A stretch of 64,000 nt of DNA, from the NCBI GenBank assembly GCA_022393335.1, contig JAJEKB010000289.1, positions 1-64,000 of the forward strand. The letters run 5' to 3'. The notes beneath the pieces were generated by a model that was not told where the DNA came from, did no database searches, and saw only the letters and a program-made list of their open reading frames with translations. The position numbers and the translations under genes were made by a program. This document shows, piece by piece, positions 60,400-64,000 of the stretch (its first letter is position 1; each line of letters starts with the position of its first letter). This DNA comes from Macrotrachela quadricornifera (lineage: Eukaryota; Rotifera; Eurotatoria; Philodinida; Philodinidae).

Positions 60400-61740
60400 T
60401 TCTTCATAATCATTCTTTTCAAATGTTGTACTATCATCGTCAATACATTCAATAAGACCTTACTTAAATAATTCTTGCTGCTCTTTTCCTCTTGCATTCG
60501 TCTTCCTCGATCCCATTTTCAGTAATTTTGCATTAAAATCACCGACGATAACACAGTTGCTGTTGATATTATATAATTCATCTTACACATTAATGTCAAT
60601 TTTAGCTGTTGGAGATACATAAATGAATACTATCAATGTTGATTTCAGGGTTTGAGTTTCAATCTCTCGTGCAATCACTTCATTTTTATGCACTGTTTGG
60701 TTCAGTGATTCATGACATTTACTACGTTGTTTGACTGCTAATAACACCCACCATCCAGTTCTTCTACTCGATCATTTCTGAAAATGCTGTAGCCCATGAG
60801 AGAGAACAGGTGTTCACTCTTCAGATTAGTTTCATTCACAGATATGATGTCGTATTTGGAGAATCTGGCTAGGAGTTCGTCTTTATGTCTTGTAATAGAG
60901 TTAATATTAACATGACATATACTAATCATGGACGTTGCTTATTTTAAGACCTTTGCTATCACAAGCCGTTGTGTCTAAAGAATTATTGGGAGAAGGAACC
61001 TCTTAGTCGACTTTGATGCATCTTTTTGTTTTCGTGATGATTTCGATGGCGCAAAGTTGGCAGTAGTTGCTCGTTTGGTAGAAAATTCGATAGATGACGC
61101 GGTTGGGATGGTTGTTGCGGTCTTTTGCTTTTGTTTCTCTTTGATGTGCTTAACAACTTGATCTTTTCCATATGAATCTGAGTTAATCATATAACATTCG
61201 TTACATCAAGTCCATATTCTTGACCGCTTCCGTTATTCGATCAATTGCAATCTCAAGGTCTACTCTCTTGACGAAAGCGACCTTTTCGATGTCCTTGATT
61301 GTTCGAATTGATCGAGGAACGTGGATCTTCGCTATTGTTTGACCATTTGTAGCCAGTATTGCCGAAAAATCGGCAGAATACGGTTAAATGAGCGCACATC
61401 AGCTGCGTATGCTGTGAAAATACCAGTACGACTCGCCTGTATCTCCGAGTTTTTGAATCCCGAAGGTGCTGTTTTATCATATCATCTAACTGCAACTTGT
61501 TTAGTTTAACTTCCTCTAGAATGAGGGAGGCTATGCTAAATTTTAATTAGCTAATTGTCGCCAGTGGATTATTGCCAGCTCGACCAGCACGATTGCTATC
61601 TGATGGATGTCGTGGCCCATTGTCAAGGCTTCTCTTTGCTTTCTTAGATCTCGCACCACTTCCAGGTTTCGGAGATATTTCTGCTAAAACCTGGCCGACA
61701 AAAAAAAATTTCTTCTTACAAAACCGGTACAATCAAGGGT
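60400..61740 (-). pseudogene. non-LTR retrotransposon relic: ORF1 tail and APE-type endonuclease
   Basis: On the minus strand, 60929-60738 encodes ISICHVNINSITRHKDELL, then YDIISVNETNLKSEHLF and GYSIFRNDRVEELDGG. This is the start of an AP-endonuclease-like domain, with the catalytic-type Glu in VNETNL. A frameshift at ~60745 leads to VLLAVKQRSKCHESLN and, after an in-frame TAA near 60580, CVIVGDFNAKLLKMGSRKTN with the G-D-F-N motif. Upstream, 61495-60975 looks like the end of a basic ORF1 (SEIQASRTGIFTAYAADVRS and, after frame changes, KQKDASKSTKR). No reverse transcriptase follows. It is of the CR1/Jockey-like type that encodes an APE endonuclease. It is truncated and multiply broken. Confidence 0.75.
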
Positions 61741-62305
61741 TTTCCAAAAAAGACAGTGAATGACAAAAAACGACAATTATTCCGACGAAGAATGCCACTG
61801 ATCGCTACCTAGTCCAAATAACCAATCTATATATGAAATTGTATCACTCCAAGAGCTTATTCATATCGATTTATTTAGTAAATACTTTTCTTCGCATTTG
61901 AATCGATGCGTGACGGAAGGCTAATCATGCAGAGATTTATAAGACTATGGCTATGATATAGCCCGGCATCGTCACTGAATACGTGTCAGAAGTTTCAGCA
62001 GTGATCAAATTGTAGAGAAGTACCATTCTAAGTATGTGGAGTCCCAAATGCAGCTGCTACACAAAATGAAATCTCATATGCCTCTCTTAGCCCAGATGCA
62101 ACGACTTTCTATTGGGTCTGAGATAAGTTAAATATTTTCTGGAGTTTTGAGCACTCCTATCAGCGTCGGACACCAACGACGTACTGTTAATAATTTATTC
62201 TCGATGTTTCTGTGAGTCTATCTATTTGAAATGTGAAAAAGAAGAAAAAGAAGAATTTTAAGAGAAAGGAAGGACGAAGAAGGAAGACAGGACCTCTGCG
62301 AGACT
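61741..62305. other. stretch without a gene
   Basis: Nothing recognised; an AAGAAGAAAAAG-type purine run occurs at ~62240-62285. Confidence 0.35.
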
Positions 62306-62309
62306 TGTA

Positions 62310-63274
62310 TAGTTTACAGAGAAAAATGTCAAAGTGTTGGCTTGCAATCCGAAAAATTAATATTACCATGGAATATATACGAAAAAAATGAATTTTTTAT
62401 TTTTTTTGCTACAGAACATAGAAATCTGAATTAAAGTATCCATAATTTTGCATCAATTTGCAACTCTTGACATGCTGATATAGGATATATAACTTATAGA
62501 ACAGAACATCTAACTGTCCGGGTACAATTAGAAAAATTCAGAGCACCATGGAATATATATGGACAAATTCTTTTTTTATTTTTTCGCTACGATAAATTCA
62601 AATTTGTATGCAACTATGTATAGTTTTGCATCATTCTGTAGCCCTTGAAATACTAATATAGGATATGTAATTTATAGAGAAAAATATTAAAGTGCTGGGG
62701 CACAATGAGAAAAATTAATATTACCATCGGATACCGATGAAAAAATAATTCTCTTGGTTTTTTCGCCACGAAAAACCGAACTTTGAGTGAAAGTGCGCAT
62801 ACTATGCTATCGCGTTGTACTCCTTAACCTGCTGATATAGGATATGTAGTTTATAGAAAAAAAATATACCAAGCGTTCGGGTACAATTAGAAAAATTAAT
62901 ATTTTCATGAAATATATATAAAAAAGCTTGTCAGCGCAGTTTCTTTGGGGCCAAAATGTGGAACTCACATACCTTCAGAAAAAATAGGCTAAATAACCAT
63001 CAGGTCTTGTTTGCTGCTAAGTATAACATGCAATGATCTTGATTGCTCTTTTCTTTCTTCACCCCACTATTTAATAAAACTATGTAAAGATCTTCATTTT
63101 ATCTTCTCTCTTTGTCTTCCTCATCAATTTCAGACCACAAATCTCAATCAAAGTATGCATAATTTGATATGATTTTGCAGACGTTGAAATGCTGATATAG
63201 GATATATACTTTATTCAAAAAAGATTAAAGCGTTTGGTTACAATAAAAATAAATTAATAGTAGCATGGAATATA
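62310..63274 (+). repeat. tandem array, ~179-bp unit, five to six copies
   Basis: The anchor GCTGATATAGGATAT recurs at ~62473, ~62652 (TACTAATATAGGATAT), ~62831 and ~63191. Intervals are 179, 179 and 2 x 180; the copy expected near 63010 is replaced or diverged. Other landmarks recur in phase: AGAAAAATTAATATTACCAT, TTTTTTATTTTTT.GC(T/C)AC, and a CATAATTTTGCATCA block. The last unit is cut by the MITE at 63275. Confidence 0.82.
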
Positions 63275-63837
63275 CATGGTGGCTCAAAAGTCATGTTATC
63301 CCCCAAAAAAAAATTAAATATCTCCATTACAGCTAGAGCAAATGAGCTGATTTGTTTATCAATGACAGAGGCACGGTCAACCTTTATATCTAAAAAGACA
63401 AGTCTAAAGAGATAGTTTGTTAAATATCACTATGAATCTCAACAAAAAAAAATTACTTTTTCACAGACAGAACAAGAAACAGTACACTTAACAAAGGATC
63501 TCTATAGGCAAGTCTTTATGAATATAAACTTAGTACATGCCTTTATCATTGATAAAGAATCAGCTCATTTACTTGAGCAGTAATAGAGATATTTGATTTT
63601 TTCCTGGTGAAATGACTTTTGCGTCACTCCATATGTTGTTTTTTGTCATCTATGGAGAAGTGAAATGTTTTTGTTGAGATCACTAGTGATACTTAACAAA
63701 GGATCTCCTTAGGTTTCCCTTTATGGATATAAAGTTTAAACATGCCTCTATCATTCGTAAAAATATCAGCTCATTTGTCCGAACGGTAACGAAGATATTC
63801 AATTTCTTTTGGGTAACATGACTTTTGGGCGGCCCTG
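63275..63837. mobile_element. 563-bp MITE with three copies of the mariner TIR (second copy)
   Basis: The left end CATGGTGGCTCAAAAGTCAT follows TA (63273-63274); the right end ACTTTTGGGCGGCCCTG is followed by TA (63838-63839). As in 50946-51506, a third arm in right-hand orientation lies inside (about 63480-63636, ending GACTTTTGCGTCACTCCATA). Length and order are the same as the first copy, but the sequence has diverged. Inserted in the 179-bp array. Confidence 0.83.
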
Positions 63838-64000
63838 TATTTCAAATTGTTTTTTTTTCAGATGATAGGGCTTCTCTTTCTCTATAAAATGACATAATTG
63901 AATCAATATCTTCATACGACATTGATATGGGCGTTCTTGATTTATTAAGAAGGGCTCAAAACTCGGGAATCGTCCTTTAAAAAGAATTGATGACAAATTG

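Noticed and set aside
1..64000. CRISPR arrays, rRNA genes, telomeric G-rich repeats, LTR pairs
   Set aside because: Looked for by eye on both strands and not found; all regular repeats are either tandem arrays without unique spacers or inverted transposon ends.

Overview
This looks like AT-rich nuclear DNA from a small metazoan, most probably a bdelloid rotifer (Adineta/Rotaria-type). The reasons are family resemblance and layout, not a search. There is an F-box gene and an ankyrin plus coiled-coil gene of the kinds that are heavily amplified in bdelloids. Introns are very short (about 50-60 bp, GT..AG). Many different low-copy DNA transposons are nested in one another, and host genes in several states of decay lie between them. 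There are no bacterial operons, ribosome binding sites, CRISPR arrays or rRNA genes.

Layout. 1-4.3 kb holds the only host genes that look intact: a three-exon F-box-like gene (+, 1158-3138) and a small two-exon gene (-, 3967-4253). 5-9.1 kb holds an arginase/ureohydrolase-family fragment (-) and a clear TTLL5-like tubulin polyglutamylase pseudogene (+), which carries an hAT-type MITE with a perfect 8-bp target duplication. 9.7-14.3 kb is an ankyrin-repeat gene split by a 2.7-kb element with almost identical 0.4-kb inverted ends. 14.8-15.7 kb is an inverted-repeat element carrying eight copies of the palindrome CTGGTGACCAG. 16.6-18.25 kb is a CDK11/PITSLRE-like kinase pseudogene (-). 18.3-27.6 kb is mostly featureless, and 27.7-29.4 kb is an old ~173-bp tandem array. 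29.6-34 kb is a decayed hAT element with two further TA-flanked elements nested inside it. 34-36.5 kb is a foldback-like structure: inverted arrays of a ~34-bp minisatellite around a unique core, with another TIR element inserted. 39.1-40.9 kb is a complete mariner-type transposon with an intact 353-aa transposase. From 43 kb on there are more non-autonomous elements (TA- and TTAA-flanked), minisatellite relatives, a non-LTR retrotransposon relic (60.4-61.7 kb) and a ~179-bp tandem array (62.3-63.3 kb) interrupted by a MITE.

How it fits together. The window is best read as a gene-poor transposon sink. The intact mariner (39116-40875) is homologous at its ends to two ~560-bp MITEs (50946-51506 and 63275-63837), which share an odd three-TIR layout. 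A separate group of TA-flanked elements (31523, 35140, 46788, 52814, 58595) have different termini but share internal sequence blocks, including a ~200-bp unit with the core GCAGCGTGAAAAGCTCTACA. That modular, satellite-carrying TIR group is the best candidate here for something not yet described.
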